64,000 bases of DNA from the NCBI GenBank assembly GCA_030522415.1, contig CM060114.1, positions 26,373,304-26,437,303 of the forward strand, read 5' to 3'. The position numbers and the translations under genes are program-made. This DNA is from Channallabes apus (Eukaryota > Chordata > Actinopteri > Siluriformes > Clariidae). Under the pieces are notes generated by a model, which searched no databases, was not told the origin of the DNA, and saw only the letters and a list, made by a program, of their open reading frames with translations. Shown here piece by piece: positions 48,701-59,064 of this stretch (positions are counted from its first letter, which is position 1; each line of letters opens with the position of its first letter).

Positions 48701-48834
48701 ACATAAAATTTTAATTCCTCAGTGTGATTCGGGAAAGTTAACCGTAGGGGCACAGAGATCATGTTAACTGGCGATTGACCTAATGGGTTGCCATCTAGAG
48801 CTTTAATCACGATCGGATTTGGAAGCTTCGACAC
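45723..48834 (-). pseudogene. Gypsy pol: protease C-part, RT, RNase H, integrase, chromodomain
   Basis: Segment 47659-48834 (391 codons) holds the end of protease ([14 protein letters not shown]) and RT with LDLRSAY near 234-240 and the YLDD active site at 297-300, followed by FLGYRIG and [18 protein letters not shown] at 47659-47661 breaks the frame. 46543-47652 holds RNase H ([25 protein letters not shown]) and integrase with an HHCC finger ([12 protein letters not shown] ... CATCATTK), [10 protein letters not shown] and IISDRGP. A second TAA lies at 46543-46545. The third integrase acidic residue is in [13 protein letters not shown] (46273-46506). A frameshift near 46280-46310 moves to 45723-46283, which ends with a chromodomain ([19 protein letters not shown]) typical of chromoviruses, used to target chromatin. 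Confidence 0.93.
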
Positions 48835-49855
48835 TGGAGCGCGCAGCGAGGAGAGTGGATGAAATAAAATTCCCAGCCGACCTGGAATCTATTAAGGGGG
48901 AAACAGAAACCAAATGATTATTATAAGACAGAGTAGCATTGATGCAAAAGGACTGAGTAGTGCGTGGGGGTGTGTGCTGAGTTACTTGTAATAGTGGGCA
49001 GGTTTTTATGAGATGCCCCCCTCCCCCACAGTACAGGCATAGTCCAGCTGTGAATCGGCGTCTCCTTTCTTGTGCGGACAGCCGGGATGTGCCTACAGCC
49101 ATGGGTTCCGACGGTGGGTTCTCTCGTGGGCTCTGCGGGCTCTTACTGGGGCTGCGGCGGTGGCGCGGCTCGAAACTGCCTCCTGCCACTTTTGCGGGGG
49201 GCAGCCGTTTCTGACCGTGGAGGTGCTGGTCCAACTTGATGGCGAGCTGAAAGGTCTCGTCGAGGTCCATCTCGGCATCTGGGCATGCCAATTCAAGCTG
49301 GATCTCTGGCTGGAGACCGTCCCGGAAGCGTGCGAGGAGGCTCTTCTCGCACCACTCACTCTCCGCGGCCAGGATCTTAAACTTCACGGCGTAATCCACC
49401 ACCGTGGCTTGCCCCTGTCTCAGTCTCAGTAATCGTTGTTCTCCTGTCCGACCCTGATCCAGGTGATCGAAAACCGCGCGAAAGGTGCGGCGGAACCGCA
49501 TGAAGTCAATCATGTCCCGGCCGCCCACACTACACATCGCGGTTGCCCAGTCCATAGTAGCGCCTGTGAGCTGTTGAGTGACGAAACTGATCTTCTGTCG
49601 ATCATCTAGGTCAGGGTAGTCTGCCAGGTACAGCTCACAGGCGAGGAGAAACTTTCTGCAGCCTTCGGGGTTGCCAGCATACCTTTTGGTTGGGGCCACC
49701 CGAGGGGGGGACCGTTAGGGGCGCCTCGGCGCCGGGGATGAGGGCGACTGGCCGGTAGCAATGTCACGGACACTGTGTGCAAGGTCATTTATGGCCCTGG
49801 CGCCGGGCAGGGGCGTTCCTGCTGCAGTCTGGAATGCAGTCTGGTCATCTGTCAT
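48803..49855 (-). pseudogene. Gypsy gag and start of protease
   Basis: The frame opens at an ATG inside the last bases of the 5' LTR (49853-49855), is interrupted by a TAA at 49715-49717 and continues in the same frame through a long segment opening MAPTKRYAGN. Visible: a capsid-like region (EGCRKFLLACELYLADYP, ATVVDYAVKFKILAAES) and a CCHC zinc knuckle CLYCGGGGHLIKTC (Cys221, Cys224, His229, Cys234 of the 298-codon segment). The protease active-site region follows at [12 protein letters not shown], where the usual Gly after Asp-Ser is Arg. The frame then shifts near 48850-48865, so protease continues in the pol frame. Gag would package the RNA; this copy cannot make it whole. Confidence 0.88.
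49836..49849 (-). promoter_or_regulatory. Putative self-priming primer-binding site
   Basis: Directly after the 5' LTR the minus strand reads GATGACCAGACTGC. TGACCAGAC (49839-49847) is perfectly complementary to GTCTGGTCA in the LTR (50208-50216), which sits about 31 bp after the start of the TATA-like box, where the RNA 5' end is expected. No tRNA-type PBS beginning TGG is present here. Confidence 0.55.
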
Positions 49856-50393
49856 GCTTCCCTAGTGATACACACACACACACACACGGCTGCAGGTGCA
49901 GGAAATGATAGTCTTTTATTTTACTTAGTCCCCTTTTGACTTGAACAAAACAAAACAAACAAACACAACAAAACGTAATATCCACCTCGTGGGTAGCTTC
50001 GCCAGGTGCGGTCTGCAGGCGGAAACACAGAGAGCTAGATACTTTCTAGGAAACGAGGGAAAACAAACGTGACTTTATACCGATCCACGGCAATGTCAGT
50101 CCATGACCGCGAAGCTGTCTTGCTCCACACAACCTCGCCTGCAGATACCGCTTAAACCTGGGAGAGACAGAGAAATGGCACAGTTAAAGTGTATCGTAGC
50201 ATAATGGTGACCAGACGCTGTGGTGTGGGTTCGGCTGGGTTAAATAGTGAGACACATGAGGTAGAGACAGGTGATTTCCATCAATCATTAGGGGCGGACA
50301 ATGACATACACAGACACACTAGGGGGAGACAAAGCTACGGCTCAGTAAACCGGTGAACCGGATCTCCAAGGCTGAGGTGGCTCGGATGTTACA
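49850..50393 (-). repeat. Gypsy 5' LTR
   Basis: 544 bp; minus strand starts TGTAACATCCGAGCC and ends GAAGCATGACA. A TATA-like TATTTAA lies at 50240-50246 (read on minus). AATAAAAGACTATC (near 49917) is a polyadenylation signal. Confidence 0.95.
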
Positions 50394-50599
50394 GTAGGTG
50401 GTAATATCCTGTTAGGGGGTGTTTCTATACAGCAGGGACTGGAGCACTTAGCAAGAAAGAAGGGAAATGGATGGTGCAAAATACTTGCAAATTCTTGAGG
50501 AAAATCTGATGCCAGAAAGTTGTCATGTCGGTTTACCTTTCAACATGACAATGACACACAGCAAAACTGACCTCAAAGTCCAGATGCACAAAGCTGAAT

Positions 50600-51296
50600 G
50601 TTCCATTGAGATTGAGTTTACAAGTCATTTTTATTGTGTGTGTTTGTGGGGTGATTCTGTTTGTTTGTTTTTTTCTATAATGTCTGACATGTTATATCTT
50701 TCACATGGATGTTAAAAGTTGTTCTGAGTAAATACAACTGGATGAAACAAAACTTTTGTCTGGCTTCTTTTCAGACTGCAAAGCAACAAAACCTGTCCCC
50801 TCCAGGATTTGCTTAATTGAAACAAAATTCCCAAATTGCAATTCTATCCATAAACATAATATAAGGAAGGAAAACTGCTCTTATGTTGAAGAGCCTCTTA
50901 ATGCTGTCATGGGGAGATTGAAAAAATCACTTCAGTTTGAGTGCATAAAAAAATGCAAGCAGGCTTATCAGCATGACCAAAATCAGGGCTTTCACCCCGA
51001 CTGAATCGTGATGATTGTGTTTGTCATTCTACCGCTTCACAAATCAAAGCCAGTCACAATTATCTAATGCCGTAGGCTGTATCTGCATTATTAAAAAGTC
51101 ATGATTCAGGTCAGACATGCTTCCAGCTATTCTGGTAATTTTTTCTAGTGCGATTCATCCATTGCCATTTTTCGACTCTCATTGTTCCTGCATTTATCAT
51201 TTGTGATCGTGTTTATTGATTATGTGTGTGTATTTGCATATGTGATATCTGATCAATTTTGGTCAACACACTTAGCTTGCTTTCAATAAATGGCCT
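50600..51296. other. Intronic sequence, nothing recognised
   Basis: AT-rich with no exon or repeat motif that I can name. Confidence 0.5.
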
Positions 51297-52209
51297 GTTA
51301 CCTTTCAAGGCTATACTCGATACTGCGTGAAAACGCAATGGGAACCAGTTTGTTGCGTTGCCGGTCGTTGAAGCATGCTGTGAAAACACGCCAAAGTTTT
51401 TGGCTATATATAACCTCGACAGGTGACGTCATCTGATTAGATGTAGGTGGAGGTTATAAAAACAGGTGAGCCGGCAACAACCTCAGATCATTTGTCTTCA
51501 GAGCCTTGTTGAGAAGCGTGCTTGTGATAAACCAGCAAAATAATAAGGTGTTTAACTCACCAATTTGACGAGTTTAAATCCCTCCGTGTGTGATAATCCA
51601 TATCGGAGTGCGATCTCTACACTGCTTCGACTAGTGCTGCGCGCACCACGCATTCCATGAGAAGCTGCGAGCCACCGCGCATTCCTGGCTTAAAACTCGT
51701 GCATCTGACAGAGCTGCGGCAGACGGAGGTAAGAAAACTCCTTTCTTCCGCGTTGTCATCACGAGGATTCCTCTCTTGTTTACCGGAGATGAAAATAGCC
51801 TTAAGCACTTAAAAAAAAAAAAAAAAAAACAAGCAGTAGACGGCAGCTTCTGTTGGGTGGCCGGGGGGCGGAGCCTCAATGACGCTCTCTCTCCCCCCCC
51901 CACCCACTCTTAGCTCTCTTCATATGAGTTAACCCTTTCATGGAGTAAGCTGTATTCATGCTGTGTTTTTCCTGCCATCGACTTATTTGTTTATTTAAAT
52001 ATAGTCGATATGGAAACGCGGGATTGTATGATGATGCCCAGATAGCAGAGACGCTTCACAGGCTATCTCTCTCCTGGGACATCATCCTCCCTGGTAAGCT
52101 TATACTTCCTTTCTAGCTGTGTAGACTTTTATCTTCCTTAGAGGGAAAAGCTTTTCAGGCAGTGGGTCAGCTTGGTGCTCCACTGCACACAGGAGGTCAG
52201 ACTGATTTA

Positions 52210-52216
52210 AAGAAAA

Positions 52217-52295
<79 letters not shown>

Positions 52296-52297
52296 AA
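52210..52297 (+). repeat. Poly-A, (TA)n, (TG)n tract in DIRS copy C
   Basis: A23 followed by about 22 TA units and (TG)10, at the deletion junction between gag and RNase H. Confidence 0.95.
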
Positions 52298-52667
52298 AAT
52301 AAAATAAATGGGGGTGGCCCCCCAATAGCATGGCACAGTAATTGCCTCGAGATGATGGCTCTATTTCTGGCCCTAAAGCACTTCCTCCAGCAGTTGAGAG
52401 GCTGCCATGTCCTAGTGCGGTGGACAACACTATGGCAGTCTCATATATTATCGCCAGGGCGGACTGTGCACGCGCCGCTAACAGCTAGCGCACCAGGTTC
52501 CTGTCCCTCAGAGCGATTTACATTCCAGCATGGATGCGGGAGCAGTAGTACTGTCCAGTCTATCTCTGACACACGGGGAATGGTAACCCCACTCCGAAGT
52601 AGTCAGGGAGAGATTTTCATGTAGCAAGGCGGACCTCTTGCCTTCTAAGATATGCTTCGCCTTTTAC

Positions 52668-53900
52668 TGCTCTTCAGATTTACATCCACCGCATCAGCTA
52701 GTGGCGTAGGTCAGAGCAGCTTCTACATGTTTTGGATGAGAGATGCTATTGGCCTCTCCAATGAGGCGCGTGGGCTCACTTCGCCTCTGGGAATCAGGGC
52801 TCTTTCAACCCTGGGGATTGCCTCATCTATTGCATTAGCAAGAGGTATTCCCCTGCAGCAAGTATATGCTAAGCAGGTAAACCCAGTCCACTGCCGAATT
52901 GTTTCAGTGCTGGAGTTTCCCTCCTCGGGTCTGTGCCCTAGTACTCTCAGGACGTACGTGACTGCATCCTCTCTCAACTATCTTCCAAAAGCTCCATAAA
53001 CCCAACAGGCACCCTATTGCTCTTGAAGCCTTCTGTCCTCCGCGCTTACAGCTTCGGAGCAGGAGAGACTTCACTTGCTGTGTCCAGCTTGTGCTCTTCA
53101 GATCTACGTCCACCGCATCAGCTAGTGGCGTAGGTCAGAGCAGTTTCTACATGTTCTGGATGAGACATGCTATTGCCCTCTCCTATGAGGCGCGTGGCCT
53201 CACTTCGCCTCTAGGAATCAGGGCTCTTTCAGCCAAAGGGATTGCCTCATCTATTCCCCTGCAGCAAGTGTCTGCTAAGCAGGTAAACCCAGTCCACTGC
53301 CGAATTGTTTCAGTGCTGGAGTTTCCCTCCTCGCAACAGGCACCCTATTGCTTTTGAAGCCTTCTGTCCTCCGCGCTTACAGCTTCGGAGCAGGAGAGAC
53401 TTCACTTGCTGTGTCCAGCTTGTGCTCTTCAGATCTACGTCCACCGCATCAGCTAGTGGCATAGGTCAGAGCAACTTCTTCATGCTCTGGATGAGAGATG
53501 CTATTGCCCTCTCCTATGAGGCGCGTGGGCTCACTTCGCCTCTAGGAATCAGGGCTCATTCAACCAGGGGATCGCCTCAGCTATTGGATTAGCAAGAGGT
53601 ATTCCCCTGCAGCAAGTGTGTGCCAAGCAGGTAGACCCAGTCCACTGCCAAAATGTTTCAGTGCTGGAGCTTCTGCAGGAAAAGCTTGTCCTTGGGCTTG
53701 TGCCCTAGTACCCTCAAGATTTTCTTAGCTGCATTGTTTGAAGCCTTCTGTCCTCCGCCTTTTACAGCTTCGGAGCAGGAGAAACTTCACTTACTATCCA
53801 GTATGTGCTCTTCAGATTCACGTCCACCGCATCAGCTAGTGGCGTAAGTCAGAGCGCCACTATACTGGGTGAGAGATGCATATTGCCCTCTCCTATGAGG
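52668..53900 (+). repeat. Four tandem copies of the DIRS tyrosine-recombinase segment
   Basis: GCATCAGCTAGTGGC recurs at 52691, 53115, 53446 and 53829 (spacing 424, 331 and 383 bp), each time with downstream DNA encoding MRDAIALSYEARGLTSPLG-type sequence and the start of the HxxR box (SALSAKG, AHSTRG in different units). Units also share CTTCGGAGCAGGAGAGACTT and CAGTCCACTGCCGAATTG. Frames are broken and each unit covers only part of the recombinase. Confidence 0.9.
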
Positions 53901-54178
53901 TTCACTTCGCCTCTGGGAACCAGGGCTCACCCAACCAGGGTGATCGTCCCAGTCTCACCAGCAGAAGGTATCCCCTGCAGTAATTGTGTCGCGCGAAGGG
54001 TTGGTTCCTCCCCGCACACATTTCTTACATTTATAAATCTGGATGTTCATGCTACTCCGGGCTCACTGCCCCCGAGTTAGCTGCCCAGGCATAGCTCTGA
54101 GACCTTCTTGGCTTTGTGCGCACACGCTACACAACCTTGGGGTCCAGACACCTGTAGTGCGGCGGCGTTGGTATTCTC

Positions 54179-54290
54179 GTTCCCATAGCGTTTTCACGCA
54201 GCATCGAGTGTAGCCTTGAAAGGGAACGTCTCGGGTTACATTTCTGTAACCCTGTTCCCTGAAAGGCGGGAATGAGATGCTGCGTCGCAA
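54179..54290 (+). repeat. DIRS internal complementary region, copy C
   Basis: CCTTGAAAGGGAACGTCTCG spans the junction, with AAC at 54225-54227. The left half is the complement of a DIRS left end, the right half the complement of the right end. Confidence 0.85.
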
Positions 54291-54599
54291 TGCCGCACTA
54301 CCACGTGACCGGACGGCTGTTCAGACAAATTAATCTGAGGTTGTTGCCGGCTCACCTGTTTTTATAACCTCCACCTACATCTAATCAGATGACGTCACCT
54401 GTCGAGGTTATATATAGCCAAAAACTTTGGCGTGTTTTCACAGCATGCTTCAACGACCGGCAACGCGACAAACTGGTTCCCATAGCGTTTTCACGCAGCA
54501 TCTCGTTCCCGCCTTTCAGGGAACAGGGTTACAGAAATGTAACCCGAGACGTTTTTCCCCAACTGATAACCATAAATTCAATTCCTTAATTCTCTAGAC

Positions 54600-54666
54600 T
54601 TCTGGCGCGAGGCGGGTACATTCTAGATGCAGTACCAATCCATTGAAATGCACACACACACACACA

Positions 54667-54705
<39 letters not shown>

Positions 54706-54892
54706 TAGGCAATTTGGGAACACGGGTTAGCCTAAACTGCATGTCTTTGGACTGTTTGAGGTAACCGGAGTACCTGGATGAATAACCAAGCATGGGAAGA
54801 ATATGCAAACTGCACACACACACACGAGGTGGGAATCGAGCCCTCGACCCTGAAGATGCAAGGCCATAGTGCTAAACACTACTCTGCAGTGC
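54600..54892 (-). repeat. V-SINE/DANA-like SINE with embedded (CA)n
   Basis: Minus-strand SINE: head near 54885 (TTTAGCACTATGGCC), central block (reverse complement of GAATATGCAAACTGCACACA), and a (CA)n tract (54649-54704) in the usual short CA stretch. Confidence 0.75.
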
Positions 54893-56470
54893 TGCCCATA
54901 AACCTAATTATATTACTTAATCTCTGGCCTTTCTGACAGTTGACCTATAGTAGAGATTAAAATGCTGGTTACAATTGTGTATCACAAAAGCCTACTGACT
55001 TTAGTTAAAGTGTCCTGCAACCTGTCTGACCTTTAGTTCATTATGTACAAGTGGGTAACAAAGCAAACAATAAACACCATGCAGCGAACACAAACGCCAT
55101 GGGAAAGGTTTAAAACACCTGAACAGATTGAAAGTGGCTTAGTATTGATTCCACATCCCTGACTGTACAGTACCACAGGGAACAGCATTCTTCTCCCCAG
55201 TGGTTTGATGATTATTGCTGTGTGACACATTTGTCCAGAATCTTTCTTAAGTGCCCAAACCATGTGAGAACAATGGCTTCCACAAGCAAGGGCCACCAAT
55301 TTTCCACTAATGTGTCACCTGAGTCTTGCTTAATGTCGGTAAGCTTTGCTTTTATGTAATTTATTGATGCGACCAAAATTGGCCACTAATGACCCAATAA
55401 GTCAAAAAAGTTTTTACAAATCATCATTGAATGATTAGTAACCTGCACCTGCAGCTCAGCATGAGAAGGAGAATGAGGATGAGGAATTCTGTATTGTTAT
55501 GAAGCTGTTTCCAGAGCTGTTATTATCTCTATTTCAGAGCTATTTCTTTGGGTTTAAAGAGCAAGATGATTTTGATAAAGAGGAGCCATGTGCTACAGTA
55601 TGAAGACCTTGAATGACCCACACTGTTATCTTCCTACAAACCTCATTGCAGAACAACGAAGCTGTTGTTCACATAAGTTCAACACTGGCACACCGCTACT
55701 ACAAAATTATAAATTACAAGCTGACCCCGGATACAGATCCAACATCCTTCAAATTGACTAACTGAATAAACTATGATAAAGAGATATAATCGTGTTTCCC
55801 AGATAGAAAAAGACTCCAGTCCAGACCTGCAGTGATTCTGATGCGAGCTGCTGGAGGCAAGGTGGAGCCGAGTCAGATCCGGATCAGAGTCGTCTGCTAT
55901 TTGGGTTGTTATCAGCTGATGAAATTTCACTTAAAGGTCACCTATTATGCAAAAGTCAGACATTTCTCTGTGTTATAAGCCAGATTATGGATGACATATA
56001 GGAGTTTGAATTCTGTGGCTATAATTCAAACCTTTTTGGTAGCTTTTTTTAGTCTGAAGCTTTCCTGTAACCTGGATAGCAACAGCAGTGTTGTGAAGAA
56101 AGGTCATGGACATTATTGATGCATCTGAAAAGGGAATTTGGAGGGCTTTCAAGCATTGGACGTGCCAGTGGAATGGAAAATTAACAGACCATTGGATGCC
56201 ATTGGATGATGACTTGGATATATCGGGAGCTACAGTAGGAAACTGTAGTCATTTCTTGATGTTGTTGTGTTGGAAGTAGTTAAAATTGGACAAATTTAGA
56301 CAAATGGGCTTGAACAGCTCCAAAATGGCAGGTTTTCCAGGGTTTACCCAGTATGCAGTGGTTTGTATTTGCCATAGGGAGTGAAGGCTTGCTTGGGTGG
56401 TCTAATTATGAAGATAAAGCTATTGTAGCATAGAGGTTTGATAGAAACCACTGGCTATGATAGAAAGGTG
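54893..56470. other. Intronic sequence, nothing recognised
   Basis: No element family or exon signal found. Confidence 0.5.
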
Positions 56471-56474
56471 TCAG

Positions 56475-56574
56475 GACAAACAGTGTATCGAAAGCTGGTG
56501 GAGGTACCGAAGCACGCACGTAACAGCTTTTTTCCACAAGCCATCCGTCTCCTCAACATAAAAGGACTGGACTG

Positions 56575-56627
<53 letters not shown>

Positions 56628-56994
56628 ATTATACACACCAACCTGTAAATCCACTTTTGCGCAATACTCATCAATTGCTAATTTGCAAAAACTATTTTTA
56701 TCTTTGCTGCTAATTACAAGGAACGTTTACTGTTCACTATTTACTGTTTCTCCTCACACTACCGCAACTCATTACCTCATTACCACAAAGTACTGGGTTG
56801 TCATGTTCTCGCTCTTGTTTGTACATTTGCATGTGCAATTTATGTTGTCTCGTTTGTATAAAAATGTAGATAGTTCTCTGTTAACTTGTATGTAGCACCT
56901 TGGTCCTGGAGGAACGTTGTTTTGTTGCAGTGTACTAAACTGTATATGGTAGAAGTGACAATAAAAGCCTACTTGACTTGACTTGACTTAGACC
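56475..56994 (+). repeat. LINE 3' end with (CTTGA)n tail
   Basis: Near 56520, AACAGCTTTTTTCCACAAGC-CATCCGTCTCCTCAAC encodes NSFFPQAIRLLN, the end of a fish LINE ORF2. After a (CA)n tract (56577-56619), the 3' region has CACCTTGGTCCTGGAGGAAC and GTGACAATAAAAGCC, then (TTGAC)n. 5' truncated. Confidence 0.65.
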
Positions 56995-57699
56995 CTTGTC
57001 CACTGCTGAAAGTGCCCACCATGAGCATGTGAGCATCAGAACGCCACGTTGAAGTAGTCGAATAAGGTGACCTGGTTTTTATTTTTATTTTTTTTACGTC
57101 ATTTATTCTGCCACGACTTGCTTACCCATAGAGGAAACCAGAATGCACTTTGGAAGCAGACACAATAAAGACGAGGTATAATAATGTTCTGGGCCATGTT
57201 CTGGGAAAGTTTGCATCCTGCTGTTCACGTACTATGTACCTTACAGCAACATTGCTCCAAACCTTGGACTGCAATAGTAGACCCTAGTAAAAAAAAAAGT
57301 ATGCTAAGTATATTAAATCCTAGCGTGCCAAAGCATACTTAAATGTACTTGCAGCCAGACTAATGACTAAAGTGGAACAACTTTAAGTATACTTTAGTAC
57401 ACTTAAAGTATATGGCTGTGTGTGTACTAACGTATATACTGTACCTGACAGTAATTCATACATTTTAAGTATATATTTAATGTATTAATAAGTACATTAC
57501 AGCTATTTTTGCTCTATTACAAATACATGATTAGTATACAATGAGTATATTCTTATTGCAGCAGTAACATGCTGTTATACTTCTGGCCAATTACAAATAC
57601 TAAAAAAGTACACTTTGTGGTTAATACAAATATACTTTATTGTATCATACAGTACACACAACCTAATATAATTTTTTTTTTTTTTTTAATTTTATAGAA

Positions 57700-57935
57700 C
57701 TTTATTAATCCCAGAGGGAAATTGCTCAATTTTCACATATCCCAATTAGGAAACTGGGGTCAGAGTGCAGGGTCAGCCAGCTTATGGAGCAGCGCCCCTG
57801 GAGCAGATAGGGTTAAGGGCCTTGCTCAAGGGCTCAACAGTGGCAACTTGGCGATGCTGGGGTTCGAACCCCCAACCTTCCGATCAGTAACCCAGTAACC
57901 CACAGCCTTAACCGACTGAGCCACCACTGCCCCTA
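57700..57935 (-). repeat. tRNA-headed SINE, minus strand
   Basis: The minus-strand head GGTGGCTCAGTCGGTTAAGG (57906-57925), with a B-box GGGGGTTCGAACCCC near 57860, is a clear tRNA-like A/B box pair. The body has the reverse complement of GGGTTAAGGGCCTTGCTCAA, and the tail the reverse complement of TTTATTAATCCCAGAGGG next to a T-run (57670-57690) on the plus strand. Confidence 0.85.
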
Positions 57936-58484
57936 ATACTGTATTGCAAATGTGTTTAGGATAATTTACAAACGCTAAATGCATTTTCTACACTATAACA
58001 TGTTTTTAAAACACATTACATCAGTAATTATGAGGCAGATTTTATTCATGAGTTCAACAGATTTAATTTGCACAAGGTTACAAAAAAGCACTACTATAGT
58101 TTATTTGTGTTCAACAAAAGGTAGTCTTACAAACACACAAACTAAAATATAAACTGGTGTGTGAACAATATGACAGACATTAGTATTAGAATCTACAGGT
58201 ACAGTATTAGTTTAAACCTGGTGTGTTGATTCTGTTACACAGAGACTGAAAACAGGCCGAGAGCTACGGAGCCATTATACCACAAGCAAAGTACATAACA
58301 CATTGACAACAACACATTAGACAATACATTCTACAGCTTAAAGTATGTACTTAATTACAAATTACCTAACAAAAACCGTTAAATTTACCTTGTGCCGATG
58401 AAAATAAAATAATAACGATACGAACTAACGCACGCGATGATGCAGCTTCAGCCGTTAATTCAAACTAGAAGTGGAGAACTGGGG

Positions 58485-58539
58485 AGCCAATCAGAGAACG
58501 GACAGTCCGAATCTGCCCGCCTCCAGCCTCTGATTGGCT
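58485..58539. promoter_or_regulatory. Inverted pair of CCAAT boxes
   Basis: AGCCAATCAGAG (58485-58496) and its perfect inverted copy CTCTGATTGGCT (58528-58539) are separated by 31 bp of GC-rich sequence. Such paired CCAAT boxes are typical NF-Y sites of TATA-less promoters. Confidence 0.5.
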
Positions 58540-58905
58540 GGTGGGGCGCAGATTCTCGTCTCCGGTTGACTGGAATAGTTGCAGAGTTCACAACGCTGCT
58601 GCAGTTAGTGTACAGTAAGTGTCGCTTTATGACAGTGAGCGGACAGAAGACTGAGAGAGTGAAAACATAAATTATCTTGAACGGCAAAAGTGATTTTCAG
58701 CGCGCAAGAACGAGTTTGAGATCGCGTGCGCGAGGGAGAGAGATTCAGCGTGCAAAAACGAGTCTAAAAGCGTCTAAGTGCACTACATATAAGTACATAT
58801 TAATAAGTACATAATATTAATATACTGAGACTATCGTATATAAAAATTTGTATTCTAATACAGTATATACTTTCTGTACATTTGTACAATGATTATTTCG
58901 AGCAT

Positions 58906-59023
58906 ATCATTCATTCATTCATCTTCTATACCGCTTTATCCTATGATCAGGGTCGCGGGGGGCCTGGAGCCTTCGGGCACGAGGCAGGGTACACCCTGGA
59001 CAGGGTGCCAATCCATCGCAGGG

Positions 59024-59064
<41 letters not shown>

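Larger units (their letters stand above)
45066..50393 (-). mobile_element. Ty3/Gypsy chromodomain LTR retrotransposon
   Basis: A complete 5.3 kb insertion: two LTRs, a 5-bp target duplication GTAGG (45061-45065 and 50394-50398), polypurine tract next to the 3' LTR, and gag-pro-RT-RNase H-integrase-chromodomain order on the minus strand. The duplication straddles the right edge of the 4.9 kb element (its last G, the TA and GG of Tc1), so Gypsy arrived last. By my hand count the LTRs differ at about 12 of 538 positions plus a CA-length change, a fairly recent insertion. Coding is closed by three stops and at least two frameshifts. No env-like ORF. Confidence 0.95.
39660..50600 (+). pseudogene. 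Tc1-like transposon split by the 4.9 kb element and the Gypsy element
   Basis: The left piece (about 39660-40169) encodes WIKRSPG, then STVKFIIKKYKVFGKTQTF and KLDERARRKLVREATKRPTA, the helix-turn-helix part of a Tc1 transposase. The right piece (50399-50600) encodes MDGAKYLQILEEN and a FNMTMTHSKT stretch from the catalytic domain. Bringing GCAAAGTATG, TA and GGTGGTAATATC together gives an uninterrupted Tc1 reading across the insertion point. So one Tc1 copy was the target. It is also missing the catalytic first block between the HTH and the insertion point. Confidence 0.8.
51300..54550 (+). mobile_element. DIRS1-like retrotransposon, copy C, internally deleted and duplicated
   Basis: GTT flanks both ends (51297-51299 and 54551-54553). 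The left terminal repeat (51300-51500) and right repeat (about 54320-54550) are inverted and very similar, each with TGACGTCA and TATAWA-type elements. The gag and RT regions are mostly deleted: a poly-A/(TA)n/(TG)n tract (52210-52297) joins remnants of gag to RNase H (52325-52620). The recombinase region is present about four times in tandem (52668-53900). Internal complementary region at 54179-54290. Confidence 0.85.

Noticed and set aside
48196..49432. Plus-strand open frames of 68-120 codons
   Set aside because: Antisense shadows of the Gypsy gag/pol genes on the minus strand.
50467..50715. 82-codon open frame after the Gypsy element as a separate gene
   Set aside because: Its first part (MDGAKYLQILEEN) is Tc1 transposase sequence continuing the copy interrupted at 40169.
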